Assembly (NCBI GenBank): GCA_964409245.1
Contig: CAYPCQ010000017.1
Span: 29,858-93,857, forward strand
Reading direction: 5' to 3'
DNA from: CAIMWS01 sp964409245
GTDB lineage: Bacteria; Verrucomicrobiota; Verrucomicrobiia; Limisphaerales; UBA1319
DNA length: 64,000 nucleotides
The notes beneath the pieces are model-generated. The model made no database searches, was not told where the DNA came from, and was given only the letters and a program-made list of their open reading frames with translations. The position numbers and the translations under genes are program-made. Numbering within the stretch: the first letter of the stretch is position 1; every line of letters begins with the position of its first letter. Positions 1-9,064 of the stretch are shown one piece after another.

Positions 1-1
1 T

Positions 2-526
2 CTGATTCTGCTGATTCTCGTTCAGCTACCCAAAAAGGAAGCCGGAGCTGGCACCGCTTTCGGTGGTGCTGCCACTGATGCCTTGTTTGGCGCTGGAACC
101 GGCAACGCATTGACGAAAATGACCCGTTACTCGGCGACGGTGTTTTTTGTGCTGTCCCTGATTCTAGCTATTATTGGCGCCAACCGGTCCCAAGCGTCTT
201 CAGGTAAACTCAAAGGCGCCATCCGGCAAATTGCGGCCACCAACACGGTTCCCGCCGCTGCTGCTTCGGCTTCCGCTTCCAACCAGTTGGAGAAGGCCGC
301 CCGCCAGGCCGGTTCCAACGTGGTTCAAGCTGCCAGCAACTCCGTGACCGCCGTCGTTAATACCAATGCCTTGAGCCTGACCAACTTGAATGTCGTCAGT
401 TCAAATACGCCCGCTGTCCCAGTGGTTCCCAAAGTCACCAACCTGGTGGCGCAAACCAATCCGGTGGTTCCCAAAGTGACAAATATTGTGGTGCAAACCA
501 ATAAGCCGGCTTCCACCAATAAATAA
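2..526 (+). CDS. secG: Preprotein translocase subunit SecG (5' end missing)
   Basis: The gene is cut by the window edge; the reading frame is open from base 2, so the true start and the first membrane helix lie partly upstream. SecG is the small accessory subunit of the SecYEG channel in the inner membrane. Visible family features are a first hydrophobic stretch ending in LILVQLPKKEAG, the glycine/alanine-rich cytosolic loop (TAFGGAATDALFGAGTGNAL) and a second helix (VFFVLSLILAIIGA). The residues after the second helix form an unusually long low-complexity tail, rich in Ala, Asn, Thr, Val and Ser, ending in two near-copies of a VPKVTN-x-V-x-QTN unit. Such tails occur in other SecG proteins, but this one is longer than the usual core. 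A strong terminator follows. Identification is confident; the role of the tail is unknown. Confidence 0.9.
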   Translation: MILLILVQLPKKEAGAGTAFGGAATDALFGAGTGNALTKMTRYSATVFFVLSLILAIIGANRSQASSGKLKGAIRQIAATNTVPAAAASASASNQLEKAARQAGSNVVQAASNSVTAVVNTNALSLTNLNVVSSNTPAVPVVPKVTNLVAQTNPVVPKVTNIVVQTNKPASTNK

Positions 527-545
527 CGGTTTGGATATTGATCCG

Positions 546-578
546 CGCCATCGGCTAGCCGCCGATGGCGTTTTTTTT
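546..578 (+). terminator. Rho-independent terminator after secG
   Basis: A perfect 10-bp stem (CGCCATCGGC at 546-555 with GCCGATGGCG at 561-570), a 5-nt loop and then eight T residues. It lies 20 nt after the secG stop and separates secG from the peptide-binding protein gene. Confidence 0.93.
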
Positions 579-678
579 AATTGGCCAGGAAACAGGAGCA
601 TAGGGGTTAATCATAATTTACATTGCCTTGGAGCTTGCCATCCGGCGTTTTGGGTTCATCCTTGGCTGGCGATTTCCG

Positions 679-2304
679 ATGTGGTGGTCTGAAAAAACAA
701 AAGCCTGGGCGTTCGGTTTCCTGGTGGTCTTGATCCTGGCTGTGGGATCCGCCGGATGCAGGAAATCCACGCCGCGCGCGGATTTGGTGATCCTGAACGG
801 TGCCGAACCTGAATCCTTGGACCCTGCGGCGGTGACCAGCCAGCCGGATTTGCGGGTGGTGAGTGCTTTGTTTGAAGGATTAACCAGGCCGGATCCGGTC
901 ACCGGCAACCCAATTCCCGGCTTGGCTGAACGCTGGGAAATCTCCGCAGACCAGGCTCAATTCACCTTTTATTTGCGTTCGAATGCCGTTTGGTCCACCG
1001 GGGAACCCATTCTGGCGGAGGATGTGGTTTATTCGTGGCGCCGCACATTGGATCCGGCCACCGCCAGTGATTATGCGGGGCAACTCTTCTATCTGAAAAA
1101 CGCTGAAGAGTTCAACCGTGGGCTATTGAAGGATCCGAACCTGCTGGGGATTCAAGCCACCGCCCCCCGGATTTTACAAGTGACCTTGAAGCAACCTTCC
1201 TTCTTTTTCCTGGATCTGTGCACGCTCCCGGCTCTGGCAGCGGTTCCTCGCCGGGCCATCGAACAACATGGTGATTTTTGGATCAAGGCCCGGCCATTGC
1301 CTGTCAGTGGGGCTTACGAGCTGGAGCGTTGGCGCGTGAATGACCGGATCCGGTTGCGAAAAAACCTCCGGTATTGGGACGCCGCCAACACGCAAAACCA
1401 GCTGGTCGATATTTTGCCCATCGGTTCCGCATCCACGGCTTTGAATCTCTTCATGACCGGGGGGGCGGATATTGTTTGGGACAAGGAATTGATCCCGGTG
1501 GAGTTGCTCGACCTCCTTTTGAAGCGGCCGGATTTCCATCCGTTCGATTACCTGGGCACGTATTTCATCCGGTTCAATGTGACCCAGAAGCCCTTTGACG
1601 ATCCCCGGGTACGGAGAGCCTTGGCGATGGCTATAGACAAGCGCCGTTTGGTCGAAAAAATCACCCGGGCCGGTGAAAAGCCGGCCGGCCAGATGACCCC
1701 TCCTGGGGTTCCGGATTATACCCCGCCAGCCGGCTTGAATTATAATCCGGAATTGGGCCGCCAACTCCTGCGGGATGCCGGATATCCTGAAGGGCGCGGC
1801 TTCCCGGCCTTCAAATACATGTTCAACGCTGCGGCTGGCGGAGCGGCCAATAACCACCAGAAGATCGGAGTCGAACTCCAGCAGATGTGGAAACAGACGC
1901 TGGGGATCGATATGGAATTACGGCAGGTGGAAACCGCCATTTTTTTTGCGGCGCAAACCGCTTTGGACTATCAAGTCTGCCGCAGCAGTTGGGTGGGGGA
2001 TTACAACGATCCCAATACTTTCCTGGACCTGTTTTTGAGCCACAGCGGGAACAACCGCACCGGTTGGAAAAACGGGCGCTTTGATCAATTGCTGGAGTCC
2101 GCCAACCGCCAGACCAATGGTGTGCAACGGAAAGAACGGCTCGGCCAGGCTGAACAATTGCTGGTGGAGGAGGAATTGCCGGTCATCCCGCTCTATTTTT
2201 ACCGGGGAGTCTCTTATTACGACAGCCGGAAAATCCAGGGTGTCCACACGAATATCCTCGATCTGCACCCCATTAATGCCATCCGGAAAATCAAGTCCGA
2301 TTAA
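679..2304 (+). CDS. Oligopeptide ABC transporter substrate-binding lipoprotein (OppA-like, SBP_bac_5)
   Basis: Predicted extracytoplasmic solute-binding protein of the peptide/nickel family (family 5), about 541 aa, the usual OppA length. It has a positively charged N terminus, a hydrophobic stretch and a lipobox-like VGSAGC, so it is probably a lipoprotein. Family hallmarks include EPESLDPA near the mature N terminus, GLAERWEIS, the DVVYSWRRTLDP segment, and a C-terminal VCRSSWVGDYNDPNTFLD region. The frame is open from a TTG at 628, but the ATG at 679 puts the signal peptide at the N terminus and is preferred. The oppB-like permease gene follows after 6 nt, implying co-transcription. No oppC, oppD or oppF is nearby. 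Peptides are the likely ligand by family; specificity cannot be read from sequence. Confidence 0.88.
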   Translation: MWWSEKTKAWAFGFLVVLILAVGSAGCRKSTPRADLVILNGAEPESLDPAAVTSQPDLRVVSALFEGLTRPDPVTGNPIPGLAERWEISADQAQFTFYLRSNAVWSTGEPILAEDVVYSWRRTLDPATASDYAGQLFYLKNAEEFNRGLLKDPNLLGIQATAPRILQVTLKQPSFFFLDLCTLPALAAVPRRAIEQHGDFWIKARPLPVSGAYELERWRVNDRIRLRKNLRYWDAANTQNQLVDILPIGSASTALNLFMTGGADIVWDKELIPVELLDLLLKRPDFHPFDYLGTYFIRFNVTQKPFDDPRVRRALAMAIDKRRLVEKITRAGEKPAGQMTPPGVPDYTPPAGLNYNPELGRQLLRDAGYPEGRGFPAFKYMFNAAAGGAANNHQKIGVELQQMWKQTLGIDMELRQVETAIFFAAQTALDYQVCRSSWVGDYNDPNTFLDLFLSHSGNNRTGWKNGRFDQLLESANRQTNGVQRKERLGQAEQLLVEEELPVIPLYFYRGVSYYDSRKIQGVHTNILDLHPINAIRKIKSD

Positions 2305-2310
2305 TCCCGC

Positions 2311-3228
2311 ATGTATTACTTCAAGCGTATCCTGATGCTGGCGCCGCTGCTGCTATTGATCAGCTTGATTACTTTCTTTTTGCTGCATGTGGCACCGGGA
2401 GGCCCATTCGACAAGGACCGGAAATCTGCCTCCCCCGAAATCGAGCGGCAGCTCAATGCCAAATATCACCTGGATGAACCCTTGTGGCGGCAATACGGGC
2501 GTTTTTTAAAAGGGGCGGTTCGCGGTGACCTGGGGCCTTCGCTAAAATACCGGAACCACACCGTGGCGGACATTTTGCTGCAAGGCCTGCCGATCTCCTT
2601 GCTGTTGGGCATGCTGGCCTTCGGGGTGGCGGCAGGCATTGGCATTCCCCTCGGTTTCCACAATGCCCTGGCCCGCCGGTCCTGGCGCGGACACCTGGGC
2701 AGTTTGCTGGCCATCAGTGCTGTATGCATACCGGTGTTTGTGCTGGGACCCTTGCTGGTGATGGTGGTCGCGCTGTATTGGCGGATTTTGCCCCCGGCGC
2801 TGTGGGAATCACCGGCCCATGTGGTTTTGCCCGCCTTGACCCTCGGCCTTTACTATTCCGGCAAGGTGGCCGGTTTGATGCGTGAAGGAATGCTGAAAAC
2901 CAGGCAGGCCGAATTCATCATCACCGCCCGGGCCAAAGGGCTTCCGGAATGGAAAATTTACCTCAAGCACGCCATGCCGCTGGCGATCCTGCCGGTCGTA
3001 TCTTACTCGGGTCCGTTGCTGGCCGATTTGTTGACCGGTTCCTTTGTGGTGGAAAACCTGTTTCAAATCCCGGGGATTGGAGTCTTCATGGTCAACAGCA
3101 GCCTGAACCGGGATTACCCCATGGTGGTGGGAACGGTTTTGCTTTATGCCATCCTGCTCATGGTTTTAAACCTGCTGGTGGATTGGATCTATAGCCGGTT
3201 GGATCCCCGGGTGCAATATGAGGCTTGA
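2311..3228 (+). CDS. Peptide ABC transporter permease (OppB/DppB-like)
   Basis: Inner-membrane permease of the binding-protein-dependent transport family, 305 aa, as expected for OppB/DppB. The N terminus (YYFKRILMLAPLLLLISLIT) and the HVAPGGPFD and KYHLDEPLWRQYGRFL segments are typical of OppB. About six membrane helices follow, with the cytoplasmic EAA loop seen as EFIITARAKGLPEWKIYLKH. It would form half of the channel for the upstream binding protein. The partner permease (OppC) and the ATPases (OppD/F) do not follow; the next gene, after 184 nt, is an ATPase of a different ABC class. The missing subunits must be encoded elsewhere if the transporter works. Confidence 0.92.
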   Translation: MYYFKRILMLAPLLLLISLITFFLLHVAPGGPFDKDRKSASPEIERQLNAKYHLDEPLWRQYGRFLKGAVRGDLGPSLKYRNHTVADILLQGLPISLLLGMLAFGVAAGIGIPLGFHNALARRSWRGHLGSLLAISAVCIPVFVLGPLLVMVVALYWRILPPALWESPAHVVLPALTLGLYYSGKVAGLMREGMLKTRQAEFIITARAKGLPEWKIYLKHAMPLAILPVVSYSGPLLADLLTGSFVVENLFQIPGIGVFMVNSSLNRDYPMVVGTVLLYAILLMVLNLLVDWIYSRLDPRVQYEA

Positions 3229-3412
3229 TGAGTTGGATGAGGCCAACACAATCGATCAGTATGAGCATCAGTATGCTGCCTCTCGCCCTTTGGAAAGCTC
3301 ACTTTTTCGGAGACCGGGCTTGCCCCGAAACGGAATCCATTATGGAGTTGCCATTATCCGCATTTGTAGCATCTTGCTGGCATGAACGGCGACCCAAGTT
3401 GCGATCATCCTT

Positions 3413-4342
3413 ATGATTGAGGTTCAAGGCCTGCAAAAGAAATACGGGGACTTCATGGCCGTCGATGGCGTCAGCTTCAAGGCCGATCCGGGTAAAATCT
3501 TCGGTTTGCTGGGACCCAACGGCGCTGGAAAAACCACCACGCTGGGTTGCATATCCGGTTTGCTGCAACCTTCGGCGGGTGTCATCAAGGTGCTTGGCTA
3601 TGATCTGGCCATCGATGGGCTCCTGGCACGATGCCAATTGGGGGTGGTGCCGCAGGAACTCGCCTTGTATGAGGATCTTTCCGCTTTGGAAAACTTGTCA
3701 TTCTGGGGTGGGGCATACGGGCTTCGGGGGCTCGATTTGAAGCGCCGCAGCAGGGAAATTCTGGCCGCGACCGGTTTGCTGGATCGGGCTGGGGAGAAGG
3801 TGTCGCGGTTCAGTGGCGGCATGAAACGGCGGTTGAACCTTGCTTGCGCCATGATCCACCATCCCAAGGTTTTATTATTGGATGAACCGACTGCGGGTGT
3901 GGATCCGCAATCCCGGGCCCGCCTGCTGGATCTGATCCGCGAAGAGGCCCGGCAAGGCGCCTGTGTATTATACACCACCCACTACATGGAGGAGGCGGAA
4001 AACCTGTGCGATCAACTGGCGATCATGGACAAAGGCAAAGTTATCGCCGGAGGCAGCCTTGCGGATCTTCGACAGCAAGCAGGTGAAAAGGATGTCCTCC
4101 GCCTGCAAGGTGTTTTCGACCCTCCGAGGGTCACAGAGGTCCTGCGTGGCTTTGACGAGGTGGAGGTGGTGCATGCCGATGAACAGGGGGTGCGGCTGGT
4201 TTTGCGAGATGCCTCGCGCAAGCTGCCTTTGCTGTTCCAAGCTTTGGCCCAAGCCGGGGCTGAGGTCCGGGAGACTAAAATGACGCAGCCCAACTTGGAA
4301 AGCCTCTTCATCAAGCTTACCGGCAAGGAATTGAGGGAGTAA
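3413..4342 (+). CDS. ABC-2 type exporter, ATP-binding subunit
   Basis: Cytoplasmic ATPase of a multidrug/antibiotic/Na+-type ABC-2 exporter, 309 aa. Walker A is GPNGAGKTT (residues 34-42), the Q-loop follows in VVPQELALYEDLS, the signature is FSGGMKRR, Walker B is VLLLDEPTAGVD, and the switch histidine is in YTTHYMEEAENL. The C-terminal third is the usual regulatory extension of the CcmA/NatA-type family and ends with TQPNLESLFIKLTGKELRE. The two membrane-subunit genes follow with 3-nt spacing and then a 4-nt overlap, so this is a three-gene operon. The substrate is not predictable; drug, lipid and polysaccharide precursor exporters all look like this. Confidence 0.93.
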   Translation: MIEVQGLQKKYGDFMAVDGVSFKADPGKIFGLLGPNGAGKTTTLGCISGLLQPSAGVIKVLGYDLAIDGLLARCQLGVVPQELALYEDLSALENLSFWGGAYGLRGLDLKRRSREILAATGLLDRAGEKVSRFSGGMKRRLNLACAMIHHPKVLLLDEPTAGVDPQSRARLLDLIREEARQGACVLYTTHYMEEAENLCDQLAIMDKGKVIAGGSLADLRQQAGEKDVLRLQGVFDPPRVTEVLRGFDEVEVVHADEQGVRLVLRDASRKLPLLFQALAQAGAEVRETKMTQPNLESLFIKLTGKELRE

Positions 4343-4345
4343 ACC

Positions 4346-5587
4346 ATGCATCATTGGTTGCTTGTCCTGCGCAAAGACCTGGCCCGCTACTTGAAGGATC
4401 CGCTAGCCCTGTTTCTTTGGTTTTGTCTGCCGCTGGTGGTGGGCGGCATATGCATTGTGGCCATGGGGGGGCGGTCTGGACCCGCCCCCAAAGTCCATTT
4501 ACTGGTGGCGGACGAGGATGATAATCCATTGACCCGCTTCCTGCTTAACGGCCTCGGGCAGGCAGGCAATGGCGGATTGATGCAGGTGGAAAAAGTAGAT
4601 CGGCAGGCAGGTCAAAAACGCATTGAAAACGGCGAGGCATCGGCATTTATGATCCTCCCCAAAGGATTTGCCCAAGCCGTGCTTAATGAGGAAAAAGTCA
4701 CCGTGCCCATTCGCACCAATCCTGCCCAGTTTTTACTTCCCAAGCTGGCAGTGGAGGGGATGAAGTTGCTGGTGGAGGGGCACTTTTATTTGCACCGAAT
4801 CATTGGGCAGCCTCTCAAAACAATCGCGCAAGGTCCGGCCGGCGGGGCGGCTTTGTTCGACGATCTCAGGATTTCCGCCATCAGTGTGGCCATCAACCAG
4901 GCATTTCGTGGTTTGGAAAATTACCTGATACCCCCGGTGCTGCAGTTGGAGACGAAGGTGGTGACGCCGAAACCGAGCGAAGGAATTCCCATTCGCATAT
5001 TGTTCCTGCCGGGTTTTTTATTCATGGGCATCTTATTCGCGGCGCAGGGGATTGGCCTCGATATCTGGAAAGAACAGAAATCTGGCGCTTTGCAACGGAT
5101 ATTTACCACTCCGGTTTCCTTGTGGGCTTTTCTGGGCGGTAAAATCCTGGCCGGGATGGTGGTAGCGATGGGGATCAGCCTCACCTGCCTCACGGCGGGA
5201 ATGCTTTACCTGGATATTCCCTTAAGCCGGCTGCCACTGGCCACCGCATGGGCCGCACTGTCCGGTTTGCTGCTGATTGCCCTGATGCTGGCGATCGTGG
5301 TGTTCGCCACCAGCGAACGGGCCGCCTCGGTGCTCAGTTTCGGCCTGGTATGGCCGCTGATGATGCTTGGGGGCAGTATGTTTCCGCTGGAAGTCATGCC
5401 GCGCTGGATGTCCGCCATTGGACGCTGGACTCCTAATGGCTGGGCGGTGGGGCAACTCAAACTAATCCTGGCTGGCAAAGCCGCAGCCGGTCCGCTGGCG
5501 GGGGCGGCGCTGGCGGTGCTGGCCGTCAGCCTGGCGTTATTTTTTCTCGGCAAATACCGAATTCAAAGGTCGATGATCCGCTCATGA
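4346..5587 (+). CDS. ABC-2 type exporter permease subunit 1
   Basis: Membrane subunit of the ABC-2 exporter (ABC2_membrane_3 architecture), 413 aa. One N-terminal helix (LALFLWFCLPLVVGGICIVA) is followed by a large extracytoplasmic domain of about 180 residues and then five or six C-terminal helices. The segments GLDIWKEQKSGALQRIFTTP and VFATSERAASVLSFGL are typical of this family's coupling and membrane regions. It starts 3 nt after the ATPase gene and its stop overlaps the start of the second permease gene (ATGA at 5584), so the subunits are probably translationally coupled. The pair would form a heterodimeric channel. Confidence 0.9.
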   Translation: MHHWLLVLRKDLARYLKDPLALFLWFCLPLVVGGICIVAMGGRSGPAPKVHLLVADEDDNPLTRFLLNGLGQAGNGGLMQVEKVDRQAGQKRIENGEASAFMILPKGFAQAVLNEEKVTVPIRTNPAQFLLPKLAVEGMKLLVEGHFYLHRIIGQPLKTIAQGPAGGAALFDDLRISAISVAINQAFRGLENYLIPPVLQLETKVVTPKPSEGIPIRILFLPGFLFMGILFAAQGIGLDIWKEQKSGALQRIFTTPVSLWAFLGGKILAGMVVAMGISLTCLTAGMLYLDIPLSRLPLATAWAALSGLLLIALMLAIVVFATSERAASVLSFGLVWPLMMLGGSMFPLEVMPRWMSAIGRWTPNGWAVGQLKLILAGKAAAGPLAGAALAVLAVSLALFFLGKYRIQRSMIRS

Positions 5588-6732
5588 ACGCCCTGCGCAA
5601 TGTCTGGTTTATCGCCCGCAAGGAGATCAAGTATAACATCTGCCAGCGGGAGATGGTTCTTTGGCTGTTCATCATGCCCACGGTTTTCATCTATTTTATC
5701 GGAACCATCACGGGCGGGGTATTCCAGAGTGCCGTGGAACCGCGCGATCTCCTGGCTCTCCAAAAGCCGGCTGACGCTGGATTCCTGGGGGATGAATTGG
5801 AGCAGCGCTTGCGGGAGAACGGTTTTGAAGTGAAATATCCCGAGCCCGCAGCTGGCATTTCCAACTTTGAACGGCAGTTGGTTTTACCGGAAAACATGAC
5901 CGCCAAAATCCTGGCGGGCGAAGGTGTCAAGGCACGGTTTGTCCGGATTGGGGAAGGTTTGGACGAAGAATACGACCGGCTCCGGGTGGGGCGCTCCGTT
6001 TATACCGTGCTGGCCGATGTGCTTGCCTGCAGCAGAATGGGCTACCCCCTGGATTCCAATTCCTTTCAAAAGCTCCGTGAACAACCTCGGGCTTTGGCTC
6101 TGGAGATCAAGCCGGCGGGCCGGCGTCAGCAAATTCCCACCGGCTATGAACAGGCCGCACCCGGCACCATGGTCTTATTCTCCCTGATCATACTCATCAT
6201 CACGGGGGCGATTTCCACAATTACGGAGCGCAAACGTGGATTGCTCAAACGCCTGGCTTCAAGCCCGCTGGCCAAGAGCGAAATACTGCTGGGAAAATGG
6301 CTGGGACGCCTTAGCCTGGCTTTGATCCAGGTTGGCATCAGCTATGTGGCCTCCGCTTGGTTGTTCCATGTAAAATGGGGGCCACATTGGCCCATGGTTT
6401 GGGTGGTGTTATTTCTTTGGTGCGGTTTTTGCGCATCCATTGGATTGCTGCTGGGCCAGGTGATCCAGACTGAGGGGCAGGCCGTTGGCATTGGCGTGTT
6501 GTCCAGCAACGTCCTGGCGGCGCTGGGGGGATGCTGGTGGCCCATTGAAATCACCCCCGCATTCATGCAGTTGCTCGCCAAAGCCCTGCCCACCGGCTGG
6601 GCCATGGATGCCCTGCACCAGCTCGTCAGCTTCGGCGCGCCAGCGTCAACAGTGCTGCCGCATTGCCTGGCCTTGATAGCCGCCTCCCTGGTTTTGGGAT
6701 GGCTGGGTGCGCGCTGGTTCAAATACCAATAG
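5584..6732 (+). CDS. ABC-2 type exporter permease subunit 2
   Basis: Second membrane subunit of the exporter, 382 aa, with the same plan as its neighbour: an N-terminal helix (MVLWLFIMPTVFIYFIGTIT), an extracytoplasmic domain, and a cluster of C-terminal helices beginning at TMVLFSLIILIITGAIS. The family loop is seen as ITERKRGLLKRLASSPLAKS. The start codon overlaps the previous stop. A short palindrome (CAGCCCATGGGCTG, 6741-6754) lies just after the stop, in the gap to a convergent gene, and may be a weak hairpin. Low similarity between the two permeases is normal for heterodimeric ABC-2 systems. Confidence 0.9.
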   Translation: MNALRNVWFIARKEIKYNICQREMVLWLFIMPTVFIYFIGTITGGVFQSAVEPRDLLALQKPADAGFLGDELEQRLRENGFEVKYPEPAAGISNFERQLVLPENMTAKILAGEGVKARFVRIGEGLDEEYDRLRVGRSVYTVLADVLACSRMGYPLDSNSFQKLREQPRALALEIKPAGRRQQIPTGYEQAAPGTMVLFSLIILIITGAISTITERKRGLLKRLASSPLAKSEILLGKWLGRLSLALIQVGISYVASAWLFHVKWGPHWPMVWVVLFLWCGFCASIGLLLGQVIQTEGQAVGIGVLSSNVLAALGGCWWPIEITPAFMQLLAKALPTGWAMDALHQLVSFGAPASTVLPHCLALIAASLVLGWLGARWFKYQ

Positions 6733-6763
6733 CATCGACCCAGCCCATGGGCTGTTCCTTGGT

Positions 6764-8971
6764 TCAGCGGTTGCCGGCGGATTCAAACCGGTAATTGAAA
6801 CGGCCGTTGGGGGCGGTATCGCCCTGGTCCAAGAGATCGATTATTTGGCCGGATTCCGGGAAGTTGTCAGCCCATTTGAAATCCAGCCGGACCGGTTGGA
6901 TGCTTTCCGGAAGGCCGAGTAATTTTTTGGGGATGGCCAGGTGCATTTCGCTGCCGCGGGCCACCCACGGGATTTTTGTGACGGGCGCCCAATTCCAGCC
7001 GCCTGCGTTTTTTTCGAGCCATCCGGAGGAGGAATCCGACAGCCGATGGTTCAGTATAAAATCATAACCCTCCCAACCGGTTCGATGGTCGCAATCAATG
7101 TCCAGCAGCAGGGTCATCCAGTTGTTGGTGGCAGGGGCCGTAAGCGGTTGGGCGGTGCGGATGTAGAAATAAAGGTTTCCGGCATCCTGGGTGGCTTTGC
7201 AGCCCAGCAAATCATTCCGGCCGGATTGGTTCACGTAGCGGGCGCATTGGTTGAAGCCCGGAAAATCCCGGTGCTGGACGTCCCCTGCATCGTCCCTGAA
7301 TTCCGGAGTTACACCGGCCCATTGGCTGAAATCGCCAGATAGTATGATCGTTTTCGGTGGGCTGGCCTGCGGATTCGGGCGAACCCCTTTGTAGCGCCGG
7401 ATATAGGAAACCAGCTGGTAATAATAATTATCGCCATGGCCGCCTTTCATCGGCTCGATGTCGCGGCTGTTTTCCTGGTCGAATTCATCGACAAACATCA
7501 CCGGACGCCGGACCCCATTGAACTCGTTGAAGCGGCCGGCAATCCACTCGTTCCAGCCAGTGACGAAAATGAATTGTGGATCCTGGCGTAACGCGTGTTC
7601 CCATTGCTCTGTGAAATTGAACCCGCGCTGAATGGCGCCCGGCTCGCGGCTCCAGGTTCCACCCCTGTAGCTCCGACCGAGCGCCCCGGGTTCGCTCAGG
7701 CAGCCAAGCCGGTTGCTCACGGCGTTCTGGGCCACGCCCACCGACATTTGCTCTTTCTCACCCCGGGCATTACGGAAGATATGCTGCGGGAAAACCTCGA
7801 GCCAACTCCACATATCGGGCTGGGTGGCGCCTTGGAAATAATCAGGCTGGGGTTTGCGGAAGGTGAAAAATTTTCGCATTTGGCCCACTTCCTCGGGAAT
7901 GGAGGCAATCCGCAACTGGCGATCTCCCGCAGCGGGCTGGCCATCCGCGAAGGCTTGGCCTTGGGCAAAAACATCCTGCGTATGGCTCCACCACCCGATG
8001 GTTCCGTTTGGGGCCGAGGCTTCCAGATAATACACTCCCGGCGGTTGTGGCTGGTCGAGCCGCAGTTGCAGCCAGTCGTTGTCGCGCACTCGTTCAAACC
8101 GGCGCGCTGTTATCTGTCGGCCTCCCGGGCCGGTTTCATAAAGCGTCAAAGTCACCGCGGAATTGGTGGCGGACCAGGTCGGAAAGCTGCCGCTCACCGA
8201 CTCCCAAGGCTGGCTCATGGAAAAAGTTTGGCCCAGGGTGTGCCCCGGTTTTAATACCTCCGGCTGGTTTCTCGGGGAAATGGCAAGGGCGCTGTTGAGC
8301 AGTTCAGGATCCGCCAGGATCAACGGTTTTCCCTGCCAGCGGAACCAGAGATCAGGGTATAGCCCGGGGGCGTAAAGATCGCGGTAAAGTTCGCCCGCCA
8401 CTTTGGCGGGATCCCAAAACGGGCAAAGAAAAGCCACTTGAGGAGTTTTGCCCCCTTGCCGCCGCACCTCCGTGAAAACCCGCAGCAGTTCCATGTAATT
8501 GGAACGATAGGCCAGCTGGTTGGTGACGTCGAAAATGAGCACATCCACTCCGGCGTCAGCCAGCATTTGGCAATGCTTGCGCAGCACGTAGGGATCCTGT
8601 GTCTGGTAATAGCCGAAAATGGATTCGCCCCAATGATGCGGAGCGTGCAGCGGCCCCCACAAAGGACTTTCCGGCTTGTCCATGGCGGCCGGATCTTTGG
8701 ACAGGATGCGGGCGATGTCGTGAGGCCCACCCACCACATGCTGGCCCAGCCACAGGAAATAGAACATCCCCACGTAGTGATCGGACCGGACCGGACCGGC
8801 CTCGGTGAATCCGGGAAGGCGCCGTTCCAAGGCATCAGTGGCCGTCCAGGTATCGCTAAAAGTATCCCAGGCTGGCGGTTCCAACGCTCCGGGGCATTCC
8901 GGGCTGAGGAGCAGCAGGGTCCATCCGAAAATGGCCGCCAGGCGGTTTCGCCAATGTGTTTGTTGCAGCAT
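6764..8971 (-). CDS. Secreted GH71/GH99-like glycoside hydrolase
   Basis: A 735-aa secreted protein with an N-terminal hydrophobic signal (AAIFGWTLLLLSPECPGA). The N-terminal two thirds resembles the GH71/GH99-like TIM-barrel superfamily: a VGMFYFLWLGQH opening strand, WGESIFGYYQTQDPYVLRKH, the DAGVDVLIFDVTN strand typical of these enzymes, and FIFVTGWNEWIAGRF late in the barrel (the WNEW motif). An insertion around residues 240-350 looks like a beta-sandwich. The last 170 residues (LYFYIRTAQPL..., LLLDIDCDHRTGWEGYDF) resemble a CBM9-type or DOMON-like carbohydrate-binding fold. It converges on the ABC exporter and is divergent from the GH127 gene, so a shared promoter region with the arabinofuranosidase is possible. 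The family assignment is from motifs; the exact substrate is unknown. Confidence 0.72.
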   Translation of the reverse strand: MLQQTHWRNRLAAIFGWTLLLLSPECPGALEPPAWDTFSDTWTATDALERRLPGFTEAGPVRSDHYVGMFYFLWLGQHVVGGPHDIARILSKDPAAMDKPESPLWGPLHAPHHWGESIFGYYQTQDPYVLRKHCQMLADAGVDVLIFDVTNQLAYRSNYMELLRVFTEVRRQGGKTPQVAFLCPFWDPAKVAGELYRDLYAPGLYPDLWFRWQGKPLILADPELLNSALAISPRNQPEVLKPGHTLGQTFSMSQPWESVSGSFPTWSATNSAVTLTLYETGPGGRQITARRFERVRDNDWLQLRLDQPQPPGVYYLEASAPNGTIGWWSHTQDVFAQGQAFADGQPAAGDRQLRIASIPEEVGQMRKFFTFRKPQPDYFQGATQPDMWSWLEVFPQHIFRNARGEKEQMSVGVAQNAVSNRLGCLSEPGALGRSYRGGTWSREPGAIQRGFNFTEQWEHALRQDPQFIFVTGWNEWIAGRFNEFNGVRRPVMFVDEFDQENSRDIEPMKGGHGDNYYYQLVSYIRRYKGVRPNPQASPPKTIILSGDFSQWAGVTPEFRDDAGDVQHRDFPGFNQCARYVNQSGRNDLLGCKATQDAGNLYFYIRTAQPLTAPATNNWMTLLLDIDCDHRTGWEGYDFILNHRLSDSSSGWLEKNAGGWNWAPVTKIPWVARGSEMHLAIPKKLLGLPESIQPVRLDFKWADNFPESGQIIDLLDQGDTAPNGRFNYRFESAGNR

Positions 8972-9064
8972 AGTAGAGGCATCCTGGGGGAGGGGGGCGG
9001 ATAATTCAAGTTTCCAGGAGGTTGCCAGGCGGCCGCGGATGGTGCAGGATGCAGTCCAACAAAT

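Noticed and set aside
3229..3412. Possible short coding remnant between oppB and the ABC ATPase
   Set aside because: The 63-codon frame there has no hydrophobic helices or motif of OppC and reads like non-coding DNA.
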